A stretch of 64,000 nt of DNA from Ganoderma boninense. Its lineage: Eukaryota > Basidiomycota > Agaricomycetes > Polyporales > Polyporaceae. A model generated the notes under the pieces. The model made no database searches, was not told the origin of the DNA, and saw only the letters and a list, made by a program, of their open reading frames with translations. Numbering within the stretch: position 1 is the stretch's first letter; each line of letters begins with the position of its first letter. The position numbers and the translations under genes were made by a program. The stretch is taken from positions 2,937,394-3,001,393 of the forward strand of contig CM035310.1 in assembly GCA_002900995.3 (NCBI GenBank). The letters are read 5' to 3'. Below, one piece after another: positions 11,966-25,351 of this stretch.

Positions 11966-12989
11966 GATGAGCACGGGTGCAGTGGCTCCCCAACGAGGGA
12001 CTTATGAGACTGCTCTGCCTGAGACGACGCAGGAGTCGCTCTCCGAGGAAACCGTCCGCCGCTCGTGTCGCGGTAATCGGTCCACAGCGGCACATCGGGC
12101 TCGAGTGCCGTCGGCGTCTGAGGAATCCACCAGTTCGATGCAGCGGAGAGAGGCTGGGGCGGAATGCAGAGCTGTCGGCGCGGTGTGGGGCCGCAGCGGA
12201 CACTGCAGAGGGAGCGCGCTGCAAGACCACGATGAACTTGAAGACTGCAACCGCATCGTGGACGCTGTTCACTGTTCTCTCTTGTCGACGCGACGAAATA
12301 GACCAGATGGGCATCACGAAGATGAGACCGCCATACTAGTTTGCTTCTTCGAAGATGCGATAGTACCGCAGGCCATGGTTTCGCCTGACGGAGGAGGGTC
12401 AGCATCCACTCGCAGCCTGATGGGTCGACAACTTACCTCGATCCCCGAATATGTATGCCAGCAGCCTTCAGCGAGATGCATCGCACATTTGTAGATGAGA
12501 ACCGCGGTTAGCGTTTTAAAACAAACGAATCGAGGTCCTTGCGTAGCCTCGGCGGCCCTTGAGCGACGACGACGCAATCCGTACTGCTGCGACGATTTGA
12601 ATGGCGCCCTTGAACATGGTGTTCGAATAGTCACCAGCCTAGAGACGAGTTGCCTAATGGTGTGGATTGTTAACTTACACATCTGTTTAGTCTCGGTACC
12701 TAATCGGTAACTCACCGCTTTCCCAAGTCCAACAGCCAGGTCGCATATATTCGATCGCAAAGCATCCTATACAGCATCGTCACTGACGTTCAGGACATAG
12801 GAATGCGCGTCTTTACCATGCGAAGCCAGCAATCACGACGAGGTCTTCGCGTCCGGCCTGCAACCCTCAGCCGATGTGACGACAGCCGAGATCGAGCAAT
12901 CAGGTCATCGACGTCTGCTGGGCTCCGAGTCCCCTCCGCGCTGTGGGCATCCACGTCCATCCCGGTGCTGGGGGAGAGCATGGTTTTCA
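11966..12989. other. Upstream region of 7TM-A, no gene recognised
   Basis: About 1 kb between the start of 7TM-A and the end of the decayed 7TM-B copy. Open frames here lack recognisable motifs. It must contain the 7TM-A promoter. Confidence 0.4.
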
Positions 12990-14050
12990 CATCTTAGTCG
13001 TCACTGACCGGGTTGAAGTGAAACAGAAAATGAGAGGTGTAGGGACGCGCGGGATATGACTCGCAGCGAGCGAGCGAGCGACATGATGGTACGGGTTGCT
13101 GTCGCGGTGGGAGCAAGCGCCGTGCTGGGCTCGGAGGAAGGACGACGTCTCTGAGGCCATGCGATGCAACCCAGACCAGATGGTGGAGAAGAGGATGCCG
13201 AGGATTGAGACGGATCGGTTGAAGCTGAATACGTAGGCCGCGTTGATATAGCTGGAGTCGCGCAAATTGAGGACGAGCGCGAGATGCCGAAGACGACAGG
13301 GAATATGAACGTTGTGGACCTCGGTCCAAAAGAGGGCCGTGATGGATGCGACGAGGGAGAGTGCGCACGCATGCGTGAGTGGATGCGTAGTGTCGACGTG
13401 CGTCGTGTAGTGCGAAGTGGGGAGATACATCCGGAGAGGGCTCTCCGGGGCTCATTGGGCAGTGAGGGGCGCTGCTCCCCGTCTTACTCGAGACCAGTAT
13501 GGATCCGGAGGAGGAAGACGGTTGACCCGTATCTGTCCGGGTCGTGAGCACGGTCAGAGTGCCCCGCGCCAGAAGATGTAATACACATACACGTCATCGA
13601 TGAGCTGGAGGAGAGTCTCTGATTGAAGTTGCGCTCCGGGTGGTCCCCTGCGAATTGTTGCTCGATGGGATGCGGTGAAAGAGGAGTCCCGTGAAGAAGG
13701 ATATCATAGTTGGATTTGGTGGCATGAGGTACAGCCCTCTGAGCTGCATTCAGGGTACGTCAGCAAGACAGGAGAACCTGAGACACGGATGTACACTTGC
13801 AGTGAAGTAGGCAGCGATCGTTCCTTGGGCGATGACGAAGCCTACCACGCATACATTCAGGATGAAGCTTGGGCATCACCGAAGGAGAGGCCTCCAGAAG
13901 GCGAAAGGGATATTGACAGCGGGCAGGAAGGACGAGAAGACGGCTGAGTCGAACAAAACCTTCAGAGCAGTAAGAAGGGCGGTATTGAGTCAGCCAAGCC
14001 TGGACTTCGTGCTGATATTCTCCACGACGGGAGGGATGAGGCATACAGTC
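12990..14050 (-). pseudogene. 7TM-B: decayed copy of the seven-helix membrane protein
   Basis: Read on the minus strand, fragments of every part of the 7TM family appear in the correct order but in different frames. They are an N-terminal/helix-2 part around 13.8-14.05 kb (FILNVCVVGFVIAQGTI), a DDVYVYYIF segment near 13.58 kb, and the last exon near 13.0-13.35 kb (LVLNLRDSSYINAAY and RSVSILGILFSTIW). Stop codons and frameshifts separate them, and the helix 3-4 region is mostly unrecognisable. It lies 1 kb upstream of 7TM-A on the same strand, so it is best read as a tandem duplicate that has died. Confidence 0.75.
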
Positions 14051-17000
14051 CGGCGAGGGTCGTTTGGGGACGCTTTATGAACCCAGGTCAGCTGAGAGCA
14101 CCTGACAGTCGCACCTGCGAAGAAAACTCACAGAGCATGTTTCACCAACTACGCCGAGGCAAGTTTGTCTGGGAGGCTGCTGACGGGGTCTCCCTGCTAG
14201 AGTAGAGACCATGGCGAAATGCAGCAACGAGTGGGGCTCGAATGACAATCCACGGCTGCAACATTCTAAAGCAGGACAAAGCAGGCCGCATATAGTCAGC
14301 ACATCGCTCGCGGTTCTCGAGAAGGAAGGCCTACCACTCAATCCTTATCCTTCGCGTTACGAAATTGGCGTCGTGGTTCCAAGTTGCCCGGGAGGTGGCT
14401 GAGACGGTGAGCAAGGCCGCAATGAAGTAGCCAGCCATCACCTGTCTCAATGCGACAGTGAGAGGAGGTGGTAGGCGTAACCTCTGTGAAGAGCATTGGG
14501 GAAAGACGGGGTTGGAAATTCGAAATCAGCGATCTGCAGTGTGCGACTCCGCCCTGTTGGGCGGAGCTGAACCCCTAGAACTTGAAGAAACGCACCCCTG
14601 AACAGAAGCGGGTCGTCCGAGTCCACGTAGGTTGTTGTCCAAGGCCATCTCGTATTTCATGGAGTACCTGCACTTGACGCTCCCCCGATGCTGGCTGGCC
14701 TCCATGTTGACATAAATGACTCTGGTTGCGACAAGGCGCCGTTCATCCGCCCTCTTGTTATTGAGACGACGATACGAGGAGCAAGTACAGCGATGATGAA
14801 CGTCGAAACCGTGGCGAGAAAGAGAGGAGGGGGGTCTTGAAGGTGCCGAATCCTACCAGTCGGTCAGCGTTCGCGGACCTCCGCCCCAATTACGTAAGCT
14901 CGCGGGCCCGGGGTGTGCGAATCGGAAGAAGCCTCTCGACTCTCGAGTCGCGGTCTCAGCTGGCTGCACTGGAACCAGCATCTCGAGCTAAAGACTTGAA
15001 GGGAGCAATGGTGAGTGGTTCTCGGTGTTCTGACAATGCTCTGGCTACTCTGATGACCTTCAAGCTCTCATAGCCTCGGCAGCCTTCTATGCAGGCTCAC
15101 TCACCGGGGTGGCGCATCGCACTTGCCGGCTGCACGGACTTGACCTTGTCTGCGACACAGACATGCAGTTGTGCGGTGCGTATTGTTCTTGTGCACGCAC
15201 TTGCGCTGTCCTTGCTAAATGAATTCTCAGGTAGTGACCTAGTCAACAGTGGTCATTACATACCCCGTCCGACTCATGCGCGTGTCTGAGTCCCTGCCAT
15301 GCATGGTGCTCAGTCGCGCTCCACTGGCACTTGGACCTCCACCCACCTTCGAACAATTACACAAGAGACGTGCAGGACTAGACGTGGGCGGACAGTTGCT
15401 GAACGCGTTGTTCCGTGGCATGAGTTCGTGGTTTTGACAAATTCATCTCCGTGAGTTCTTGGTTCGAACACCATTCACTATTGTTCATTAACCATACGTC
15501 AAGATCTATACATGACTGAAGACATAACGAAAGCCATGTACCACTGTACCCTACGCTCCTATCGTACCCCTTGACGTCCTACGCCTATTCGCCGGGAGGG
15601 TTGTATGACTCAATGATAGACAGGCCGCCATATCAGCCCCAACCTCCTCCCCATCCATTCACTCTCACCATACAGCTTGGATACAGTCATTTTTAATCCT
15701 CCTTCCCACCAAGCCGAGCTGGGACATCGACTCGCATCGCATCGCATTGTCCAACGGCTCAGGCTGCCAGCCCAATCTTTGGCCCTCCTTGCATTCATTT
15801 ACAGCGGCGCGCTGCTCAACAAGCGCCTCTGTGCTGAGTCCGTGGTAGAACTATCTCCATTCTGCCGTGATCTTCGTCGCTGACTCGGTGGTCACCCCGG
15901 CATTTCGTCCGCTCATCATCGACTCTTCCCCAAATCGTACACCCGACGTCTCTAGGATTGCGCTCCACATTTCCTATCGGCATCCTGGAATGCCATCTAT
16001 CTAGATCAACGCCCCCGATCCTTATACGTTGCCGCAGGTTTCAGGATCGCACCTCTCGATTGGTCCCAAGAGTCACGTCCTTCCGAACTCCCGACAGAAC
16101 TGCAAGCGAAGACAACTCTGGCATGGAGGCATACGCTGAGGTTGACTCAGAATCGGAGAAACGACCTGGGTGTGCGTGATTCCCATTTTCTCGATTGCCG
16201 GTCATTGTATTAAACCCGCTTTCTCAGCCGGAGTCGCATTCGACGTACGTTTGGTGGTTGGTGTCGCCGGATGCACGCTTCGTCGAGCACTTCCGTCGTC
16301 GTGGTTTTGCATGACGGCTCTGCGAGGGCTCGCGGGACACCAACAACAACTGCAACGCTCAAATTACACTGCAGCCACCAACGGAATATGCGGTATGCAT
16401 CCGACGTCATCCCCCATCGACCGTCTGCTATCCGACTCCGCCGGAAGGCTGGCTGCTCCCAAAGCTTCGAGCTCTCTGCAGCGCTCGACCGAAGGCCTCA
16501 TTCCTTTCGCATTGCGCTGGAGCAGCGCCGCTTCTGACTCCCTGGTCTCCTGACCTGACGGCGGATCTCCGACAAGGCGACCCCCAGGCCCGTCAGGTGC
16601 AAGGTCCACGCACGGAGCTCAAACGTCCATGCTGCCTTCTGCCTTCCTTCGGCGGCTGTTCGACGTCGGTGTCAACGCGGGTCATCAGGACCTTGGGCCT
16701 GCTCAGTGCCCTTCCGAACGACGGACGTCCGAGCCGCAGTCGGCGTCAGGGTGCCCGGATTAGCGACGGTCTCTCCATCCGGGGCAACCGGGCGGGTGAG
16801 CCGAGCTCGCGTTTCGGTCGACGGAGGCAGCAGGCAAGCGGCAGTTCAACGCTCAACGCTCAACGTTCAATGTTCATCGGCGCATGTGTGGATTTGGCGT
16901 TCGGGCCCTGGGCGGCAGACGAAGTACCAGCAATTGGGTCATCGGTCACTGACGGCGGTACCGGTGATGCGCTCCTGTGTGTGGAGGGCGTGTCTAGGCT

Positions 17001-18569
17001 CCTCGTGCTCCTCCCCGAAGTTGCTGCCACCGCTGTATGTACGTTCCCGGCTGCTGCTATGCTATGTACTCTTCATGTTCAACTCCTCATGCGGCCTGCT
17101 GGAGTATCCGGCTCCGGCTACGAAGCTCGTGAAGTTGCAGACTACGCGCGGCCGGAGGCGCGACGACTAGGACGCGATGGTCATGGATTGACAAGTTTCG
17201 GTCCGAGGATGGACCTGTAATCCTGGTCGCCCGTGGTGTAGAATTCGGCATTCACAGTGCTAGTGCTACAAAGGATCCCTGGCCGAACACGCCTTCCCAG
17301 ACACGTCCGCCCTTGCTCAGCCTCCCGAGCATGGCCATGTGTCACCTGGCAGCTCGAGCGTCCTCAGCATCGCCTGCGGTACGTTCCTTGCCTGTTCCTG
17401 CGGCTTGGCACGCCTTGTCCTGACTCCTTGGATACATAGTCGGCGATAATCACCATTTGACACCGCCGCTGAGCTGACTTTGGAAGCTTACGGTGCATGC
17501 TCAGTAGGAAGGACTCGGAGCTTGGTGTGCCTCCCGACTCTGAATGGCGTTTCAAGGTTTCTCGCGTTCTTCAGCCCACCTTCTCTGATATGTCACTCTC
17601 TGACACGTCCACCGCGCAGTTGCCGCCACAGCCTTCTCGACGTCAAAGGTAGACAGCAGAATACTGTTCTTGGCGGGCATGGCCCCACGGTAACCACACA
17701 CGACCGAACGCAATCACCATGGGACAGCGGAGCTTGACGTCGGGGCTACCGCAGACCGGCACCTTGTCCACCCACCACCGCCCCTGGCAAACCCGGGAAG
17801 ACTCGTGCCCTTGCCATGCATATGGGAATGGTGGGATAGTCCCCGTGTGCCAGGAGAAGGCGATTCTAGACCGTTCCCAACACTGGCCGAGGCGCAAGCT
17901 CCGTCACACGCCGGCATTGGATGCGATTGTGCAGTCACCGGCAATACAAGCTCGCCCTCCTGTAGAGCGCACGACCCATCGTGGTCCACTTCTTGGCATG
18001 CTGGTCCCCTCTGTGCAGGCGGCTTCCCGCAGTTCTCGATGAGTTATAGTTATCTACGTACCTATTAGTATTACCAGTAGGATGGCCATCGCCTTCTGTG
18101 TCATTGACGTCGGACGATATCGCAGCTGCCTGTGCAGCTGATTGCGCGCCCGATCGTGTGCATGTAGCATACCGATTGTGGTTCGGCTCCTGTATTGTGT
18201 TGACGGAATCTAGATCTTATCCAGGACCTCGTTGCGCGCAGGCGTAGTATTCGAGCACAATGCCTACGTTGTATATTGTTCCGCCTTCGAAGTGTAATCG
18301 TCTGCACTACGGACGACACAAGATGTACGTGCTCAGTGGGAGATCGATACGAAGATGTCCCAGAGTGTGCTACATGGCTGCTGTGGAGTACGTTGAGTAG
18401 GCGTGAGGGGACGATGGTCGACGCGGTCCGGAAGGGGTGCACAGATGACTGGGATAGCTGTGATTTGCTAGGAAATCGCTCGGGCCTAGTCTACTGCTCG
18501 CGATGTCAGCGTGAGCTCTCTACGTGGGCATGACGAGCTGGCGCACCTCAACATCAGCCCTTGAGCCAA
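14051..18569. other. Degenerate DNA, no gene recognised
   Basis: About 4.5 kb in which no open frame shows a domain or a joinable exon chain. Pyrimidine-rich stretches alternate with GC-rich ones. A small imperfect tandem repeat based on TCAACGC/TCAACGT occurs around 16849-16880. The text resembles old, mutated repeat sequence: weakly similar blocks (around 17760-17880 versus 38870-38950, both with a CTGGCAAACCC-like and a CAGGAGAAGG-like motif) hint at a dispersed family. Confidence 0.4.
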
Positions 18570-18830
18570 CCCAAGCGCACGCTAGACAACACTCCGTTTT
18601 CCTCGCCTTCGCAGAGTAGCGCTTCCACACCTCCCTCGAGCTCGTAGGCTCGGCTGCGCACACCCCATTTCAGGCTCTACACGCATCGCGAGAGTTTTCC
18701 CAAAGAATGCGAGGGGTATTTCTATCTCCAGTCGCGGTTCATGTCTTTCACGAACACGAATGTCCTCGTGCCAGCTGCAGGTATAAATGGGGAGTTCGGG
18801 TCGGGATGGCTCTTAGTCAAAGGAACCTGA
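18570..18830 (-). pseudogene. GMC oxidoreductase fragment
   Basis: On the minus strand, translated pieces match the middle (exon 5) of the intact GMC oxidoreductases in this window: HPDPNSPFIPAAGT (compare the PDLNSP..P.AGT segment) and, in another frame, EVWKRYSAKARKTECCLACA then LGS (compare WKRYFAKAKREVVLCGGALGS). In-frame stops (after KDMNRDW and further on) and frame changes show it is dead. Neither the FAD-binding N-terminus nor the His-containing C-terminus was found nearby. It lies 4.5 kb from the 7TM-B pseudogene, echoing the 7TM/GMC linkage at 40-53 kb. Confidence 0.65.
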
Positions 18831-19747
18831 AAGACGCAATAAATATGAACACAACGTCTCTGCAGTAGAAGTAGAATGAAGGAATGCTCACTGATTCAAA
18901 GTCGTGTGCTGCGACATAGGGCACTGCGGAGTCTCTCATAGACCTGGATATGTGCAATGCAGGACGACAACTGAGAACGAAGGTGACGACTGACGTATCA
19001 TATCAGAGATAAAATATAAACATACCTTTCCCGCTTCGGAACTTGGGATCTGGAAGCGAGTGGGTCATCTCTCTCGAAACTACCGGAGCCCAAACCTTGT
19101 TCCCTAAGTCTGTATGCTGTTTTTCCAAGCGCGTTCCTGGAGTTGTTGTGAGTACATAGACGGAATAACGCAGAAGAAGATGGTCACGACGCCAAGAAGC
19201 TCAGATCTCAGGACTGAGCGCAGAGCCCTGGAGCGCAGGAGGCCTAGCGAGCGCGACTGGAGTGGATTCAAGGCGGCCCCTTACCTCTGGTGTAGGATTA
19301 TCCCATTTATTCTTATCATCCACCAAGAACGTCCTCACACACAACCCAGAAGTAACCTGTTATGCGTGAGCAGCCTGTTGCAGCCAGGCGTGAGGAGGTT
19401 GAATGATATGGTGTGGACGCGCGAAGCCCATAGATCGGCAATGGGGGGTGCTAGTATAGATATCTTCGAGTATTCAGAGAGCTGGTATGAGAGGACGTTA
19501 CACCTCGTACGGCCCTCTGTGCAAAAGGAATATGAACTGGAGAGCGAGGGATGTATGTTCCGTGAGACGACGTACCTCAGGCGGGGAAATAGTGGGACGT
19601 TGTTCTGGAGGGGCACAACGATCTCCCGTGCATGGTAAACTTATGGCCTTGATGGGGTGGTCCCGGAGAGCCACACGCAGACTACTGTATCCTACAGGGC
19701 GGAAAGGGTTGGGACATGAGACAAGGGAACGCGACCAGTGCGACGAG
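18831..19747. other. No gene recognised
   Basis: Open frames on both strands between the GMC fragment and the structured insertion at 19.76 kb lack identifiable motifs. Confidence 0.4.
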
Positions 19748-19757
19748 CAGCTGTGAG

Positions 19758-20500
19758 GGAGCCCCGCCATGCCAAGGGTCACGACTAAATTGGTCCCCCG
19801 GACCAAATTTGGTCGGAGGGATCAAATAAACCCTAGCCCTACCACGCCCTTATGCGGAAGGAGCCCACCACCAAACATGAGCGCTTAAAGGGCGCAATGG
19901 CTCGCGACGGGGCTCGAGGGCAGATGCACCGGGTTTCTAGGCTTCTGGAGGCCGCACTTCGAGTGAAAAGGATAGGCTTATGGTATACAAATATATTTGC
20001 TAACTGTCAGAGAGCACGACGCAAAGTTCAAGGCGAAAAATCGCAACAAAGTGTACTAAATGCAATAAAAGCTGAACTTGAGGGAGGAGGAAAGAAGTAC
20101 AACACGAAGGCGCATCCATCGCGTAGAAGGCAACGTTCACCCGGTTGAAACAAGCCCAAAGTGAAGAAAATCGGTGAGGAACTTCGGGAGGAATTGTAAT
20201 CGCGAGTGGAGGCTTGACGCCGGGAGAAGCAAAGAGTTATACCGAGAGACGCGGCGGCGCGCGCGCCGCCGCGAGACCCCAGGGGATATTGTGAAAGGAA
20301 ACACGATTTGTGGCTCATTTTTTGCCATTTCTTAGGCCAGATTGAAGGACTCGGTGGGAGAGGAAGGTGGCGGGAGAAGGGAGAGCGCGCCTTCGGCGCG
20401 CTGCCCACCCTTGGCACCTTTTGGGCCGCTTCGCGGCCGGGCCCCACCCTTGGAATGACTAATTTGCCGCCGGGCCCCACCCTTGGAATGACTAATTTGC
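19758..20500. mobile_element. Structured insertion flanked by 10-bp direct repeats
   Basis: A 743-bp segment is bracketed by the exact direct repeat CAGCTGTGAG (19748-19757 and 20501-20510), the expected footprint of an insertion. Inside are unusual folds: a hairpin near 19790-19813 (TTGGTCC/GGACCAA), a perfect 24-nt GC palindrome (20250-20273), an 8-bp-stem hairpin with a TTC loop (20384-20402), another 6-bp-stem hairpin (20424-20438) and a two-copy tandem repeat of 33 bp at the right end. A CCAAGGGT motif near the left end recurs inverted (ACCCTTGG) in the tandem repeat. No coding capacity is evident, so it would be non-autonomous. The class is uncertain: duplication length fits Mutator-like elements or a retroposon. 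Confidence 0.55.
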
Positions 20501-20501
20501 C
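20437..20501. repeat. Tandem duplication, 33-bp period, two copies
   Basis: Two adjacent copies (20437-20468 and 20470-20501) share the core CCACCCTTGGAATGACTAAT without mismatch. They form the right end of the structured insertion. A related ACCCTTGG block also occurs at 20406-20413. Confidence 0.85.
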
Positions 20502-20510
20502 AGCTGTGAG

Positions 20511-23500
20511 TCGGCGACGAGGCCTGGTCAGATGACATTTCCCACAGTCATGCGCTTTGTTTTGTCAACGCTTCTGGCGCTTACGTCGTCGATCCCCCGC
20601 TGTTCGCGAATCGGCGCTGTCGTCCAACTCCCGTCCTCCACCACCATCACACACAATTCCACATGCTGGGACAGATGAGTATTCGTTTTCTGCTACTTAA
20701 GCATGCACGTATCTAGAGATGCAGAGCGACGGCATGACGCTGGTCGTTTTGTGGCATTGAAACGCGGGTCGCGACCGCCCCTCCGCCCGCATCGAAATGT
20801 TGCATGAAGCCGCTGTCCGCATATGCTTCTGGTTGCGTCCGCGTTGTCTCGCTCGCTCGAGACTGTTTCTGCTCATCTTGACACTCTTTCCTTGTAATAG
20901 GTGCATCTCGCTCATCGCCACTGAAGTGAGTGGACAGGGATAACGGGCAAGACAGCAGCGGCAGAGAGAGAGACTCCTCTTGAGCGGAGGCTCAGCTTCA
21001 TGTGAGTACGCTTCAAACTGGTTGCCAATAACGGAGGTGACGAGGGAATGTTATGCGCTGTTTCCTCTAGAGGTCGGTCTTCTACACCACGTCCATCCTC
21101 GCTTGCCCCTGGCATCATTCCTCTTGCCCATCATGCCTCGCAGGATTCTCTATCGTCACACACCTGGTGCATTTGCTCTTAGAGACGGATGTTGCCCCAG
21201 ATCTGCACGACCACCGCCTGCAGGTTTTTCCTTCCCGCGGACTCGAACGGTTGGCTAGCCCCGACCTCTCCTCATGTCACTCCCTGGTCCACGCTCATCT
21301 CGCACTCCAACTGACTGCCGTTCTGGCAGACCCCTGGCCTGACTTCCGACTGGAGGAAAGCAATCTGAGTACCATTCGCCGCGTCATTCATGGGATGTAT
21401 GCGTACGTAACTACCTCTCCAGCGCAAACTCCGGCGTATTGACTGATCTTCCTGACCGAAGGCGTCTTCTACGAGAGTGTGGCCAACGCAAACGGCTGCA
21501 TCTGCCTGCGTTCGCGTCTGGTGAAGTTCCTACGGGCTACGGCCTCCACTGGCGACGCGACACGACGGCCACCTCCTGTGAGTTCATTTATTCTAGGCCG
21601 TCCTAGCTCGCATGGTTGGGTCAAGGTCCGCGACCACCCGTCAGGCGTCTTCGGGATGCCCAGAACCCTTTGTCTAGCTCTTGGCCTTGGGGGCTGCTGG
21701 GAGTGCCAACTGCTCGTCTATCTCCCTGCCGGCTTTCCTGACCCGTCCCCGGGCCGAATCCGTTCCGGAACGGCCCCTTCAGGATCCTAGGTCGACTGGC
21801 TTGCCTCGCTCATACTCCTTGCACCGGGTTCTCGCTGAAATTCGCATGTGGCGACGTTTTGCTTCCCCCCTCTCCCATCAGCTGTCCCCTCGAAGTTGAT
21901 GTGTAGGGAGAAGAACGCTCATCGTCGAATATATATTTTGAACGTCTTACGTGTACGAGGGGTGTGCGGCTCATTCTCAGGGCGCAGACGCGGTCGGTGG
22001 GTTCTAGCTCACAGCGTCTCTGCTAGTCTCATCTACTCGGGAACCACCCAACGCATCTCCGCTGTTCGTGGCCTGCGTGATTTCCGCCTGGGACCTGGCT
22101 GTGTTTGCAGCGTCTGCCTGGTGTCGATGAGGAAGGAGGCGTCGCTTGTCCTTTGCGCACTTCGCGCTCGCTTCCAGACCTTTCGCACTTGATGGTGTTA
22201 TATCGCCCTTGATCCTTGTCGCTCGTGTGGGACATGCGCCGTGCCTTCGTGGCTTATCACGCTGTCGGGCTCCGGCCCTGATGAGTTCTTCTCCATCTCC
22301 CTGAAGGCGTTCTGCAGATTCGCCTGCCAGTTTGTCATATGTATTTGCTATCTGGCATTGTGAACGTCTTACCGGCATGCGGCCTTGTTGGCTACATCAC
22401 ATTGGTTCAAGCTGATGATACCTTCTTAGAGGTCGCGTGGCCGGCTGGGCATTATCTGCAGAGTCCGCAGTCTGGCGGTTACTTTCAGCTACTCAAGCTG
22501 ATGCGCCCTTCTGTCTCGGGCCGCCTGATCCCGCTCACCGCCGCGCGGCAGATGACCAACGTCTCAGTACATCTCATCGATGCGTCCTTGCAAGCACGCG
22601 CGACGTGAACATGGCGACTCGCCCCACGGGCTTCGATGATCTCCTCGATCGGACGCCCCTGGCGGACTCTCCTGGTTCGTCTTCCGCATTCGATGGGGAG
22701 TTGTGAGGGTTTCCCCAGTACCTGGTGCGTATGCGCGACGTCGTGTGCAAAGCCGGCGTCCGAACTGACGATCCCCTTCCAGACCTGCTCAGCAGGCTAC
22801 CAGTCATCCGGGATCATCGACCAACCCAAGCTGTTAGGGTCGATCTGCCGTTCCGTCTCTGCCGTTCGCAGGATTCACGGCACGCCGAGCGACGCCTTGC
22901 TGCGCGATTAGGACACGATGCTCCTCGCTCGGCGCACGGAGCTTCTTCGAAGCTTCTTACCGGCACTCTGAACGTTCGTGCAGCGTCGTCCGATAAACCT
23001 GTCAGAGCTGACGCAGCTCTTGTTCTGATTATATATCCGGTTGTGGTTCTGTTCGCAGATCCTTGAGGATTGGGGCGATAGCGTGTAGGCAGAAGCAGGG
23101 ACGAGAGTCCGAAATTCGAGTTGAATGGTGCACGTAAAGGATACAGAGCAGAACGTCTATGCGGTGCGGCCTTCCATAGGAGCTGCCGCACCCGAGTCCT
23201 GACCATGCCTGCTCATGTGTCCGGTACGCTCCATCAGATAATGCGGACCATGCGCCTACGACGCTCGAGAACAAAAACACGGGTTTCTCTTCCGGAGCGG
23301 CGGTCTATCACGAAGTCTCTGTCCAAGGGCCAGAAGGCCTTGGTGGGTTACAAGGCGGATAGTGAACTCGCCATGCTGGTAGTGAGCCTGGGTGGTTATA
23401 TTGGCCTGTTTTGAATGCAGGGAACCTTTCCGTTCTAAACCTTCCTAGACAGTGATTTGGATGAAGTCATCGAATGCTTCATTTCTCCTCCTCTCCGGCA

Positions 23501-25351
23501 TGCTGCGTGCATCCGCATACAGGGTGTTAGGGCAAATCTACGAGTAGCCTCGCTCTTGCGTCAGTTACTGCCACCGTAGAAACTCTAGTCTCTGATCATC
23601 ACAAGGGCTGTGAGACCAGTACCTTTGTTCCCGTTGATCTTCGTGAAGTCCTTCTGTCTCCCGTCATTTTCTTTTTGCCGTCTTCCCACTCTTTTCGTGC
23701 TGTTGGTCGGCGTTAATCCACTTCTGCTAGCTCTCTGAATCGGTAAATCTCTGCTGATCCACCCAGTCCCGTACGGTAGAGCTCATCTCGCTTCGGCATC
23801 CTCCATGCCTGGCATATGTATTCCCCTCGACATCCTCGGCATATTCCACTCTACAGCCCCCGCTTCCCCATCCGGCGGGGCTTCCGAGCTATTCCCGACT
23901 TTGGTTCTGTCTGGACAATGGCCAGAGCCAAGGCCAAGAAGCTCGTTTCCGGCTGGATGCTTGAGGATCACATTGACGAACGTCAATTCTATTTGCTCTA
24001 TTCGGTACCGCTGGGGAAGCAACATCGTCGTGGTAGGCGATAAGGGTAACTTGCCTTGCCTTTGCCTCAAGGACGGGCCGCTCAGAATGCGCGCGATAGA
24101 CTTGGTGACCGACCGCATTCTCTGTGTGCATGAACGCGAATGCGGGATAGCGCGATCAGGCTTGCGTTCAAGGGCCAGTACGTGAACGTCGGGTTGGGAT
24201 CGATTATGAACACCATGGGTGCCCCACCAGAACTGGGAGCTGCTCGCGGCTGACTCGTTCTTGGCGGCATATGAGACTGCGACTGGATTGCAAGAGGGCG
24301 AGGCGCAGGCGTGAATGCGGACCTTGGCAGCGGACGCAGACTTGGGTGCTTCTGCAATGCAGTAAAACTCCCTGAATTGATTCGCAGTGCTAGATTGAGC
24401 GAGACGGTCCTCACTTTTCATCGTCATCCTCTGAACCCGGCTGCACGCCAGGTTTCCCAGACCCTGGACGCTGACGGCAAAGATCCGCGGAAACCTGTTC
24501 CACAGCTTCCTGCGCTGTAAACCATCTCCGCGGGCGTCCAGATGCACGGCATGCACCGTTGTGAGACCCGCCAGAGAACGACCGGATAAACGGCCCTGAG
24601 TGGCACCCCATGCCTTCCTTTGTCACCTCGTTCCAGATGATGTTCCAGATGGTGCCACGGCAATGTGGAAAGAAAGGACGTCAGCTGCCTGCTGCAGCGG
24701 GGAGTGCTTTGGCAGCTGTCACTGAACATGTTGTCGAACAGGCGGGACGGTGCCGCCAGCACGCGCCGAGTTGTCGAGCAGTAGCATATTCGCACTGAGG
24801 CCCACGCAGTGGTACTGCCCGACAGGATGGATCAAGGGCATCGCGATGAAGCAGAGAGGGCAATGACAGGTGAAGGTCCGGAGCCTGATTCGAAGCCTGG
24901 GGGAAAGGCGCTCGAGTAGCAGTGATTTAGATTCATGGGAGGGCCTGGGCTTATACTTCCTGGAACTGGTGCAAGGCGGATCACCAGAAACTACATTGAA
25001 CGTCGGAGGTGGGGTCATTTCCCAGGTGGTTCCGATGAAGTACTCTCTGTACTCGTGTAAGGACTGGGAAGGGGAATGCGGGAAGTTGTGCCAGGTAACG
25101 GGGACGTGCGAGAATTGGAAAGATCGATGACCGGACACCCATTGAATGTCCACGGAGGCAGTCTACAGTACTACGAGAACGCCACAGAGGATACGAAAGT
25201 TGGGCCATGAAAACACTAGTACTAGTGCCATCATAGAATGAACAATCTCCCGTTGCGCTAGCACATCCTGTATTGCCTATGATACAAACAATTACACGCA
25301 AAAGCGGGATAATACACAACGCAAGCGTGCGCGATGATTGATACTCCATTC
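20511..25351. other. Degenerate DNA, no gene recognised
   Basis: About 4.8 kb with many short frames and no recognisable protein. The longest frame (minus strand, 23783-24556, 257 codons) has no domain I can name, and its composition does not stand out from neighbouring frames. A perfect 14-nt palindrome CACTAGTACTAGTG lies at about 25213, downstream of the thioredoxin-like gene. I regard the block as decayed repeat or spacer sequence. Confidence 0.4.

Noticed and set aside
16849..16880. Short TCAACGC tandem repeat considered as a CRISPR or satellite
   Set aside because: Only four short imperfect units with no spacers; simple slippage repeat.
23783..24556. 257-codon minus-strand open frame
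   Set aside because: No domain, no helix or signal pattern, no splice context, and overlapping frames of similar length on the other strand; likely chance in GC-rich DNA.
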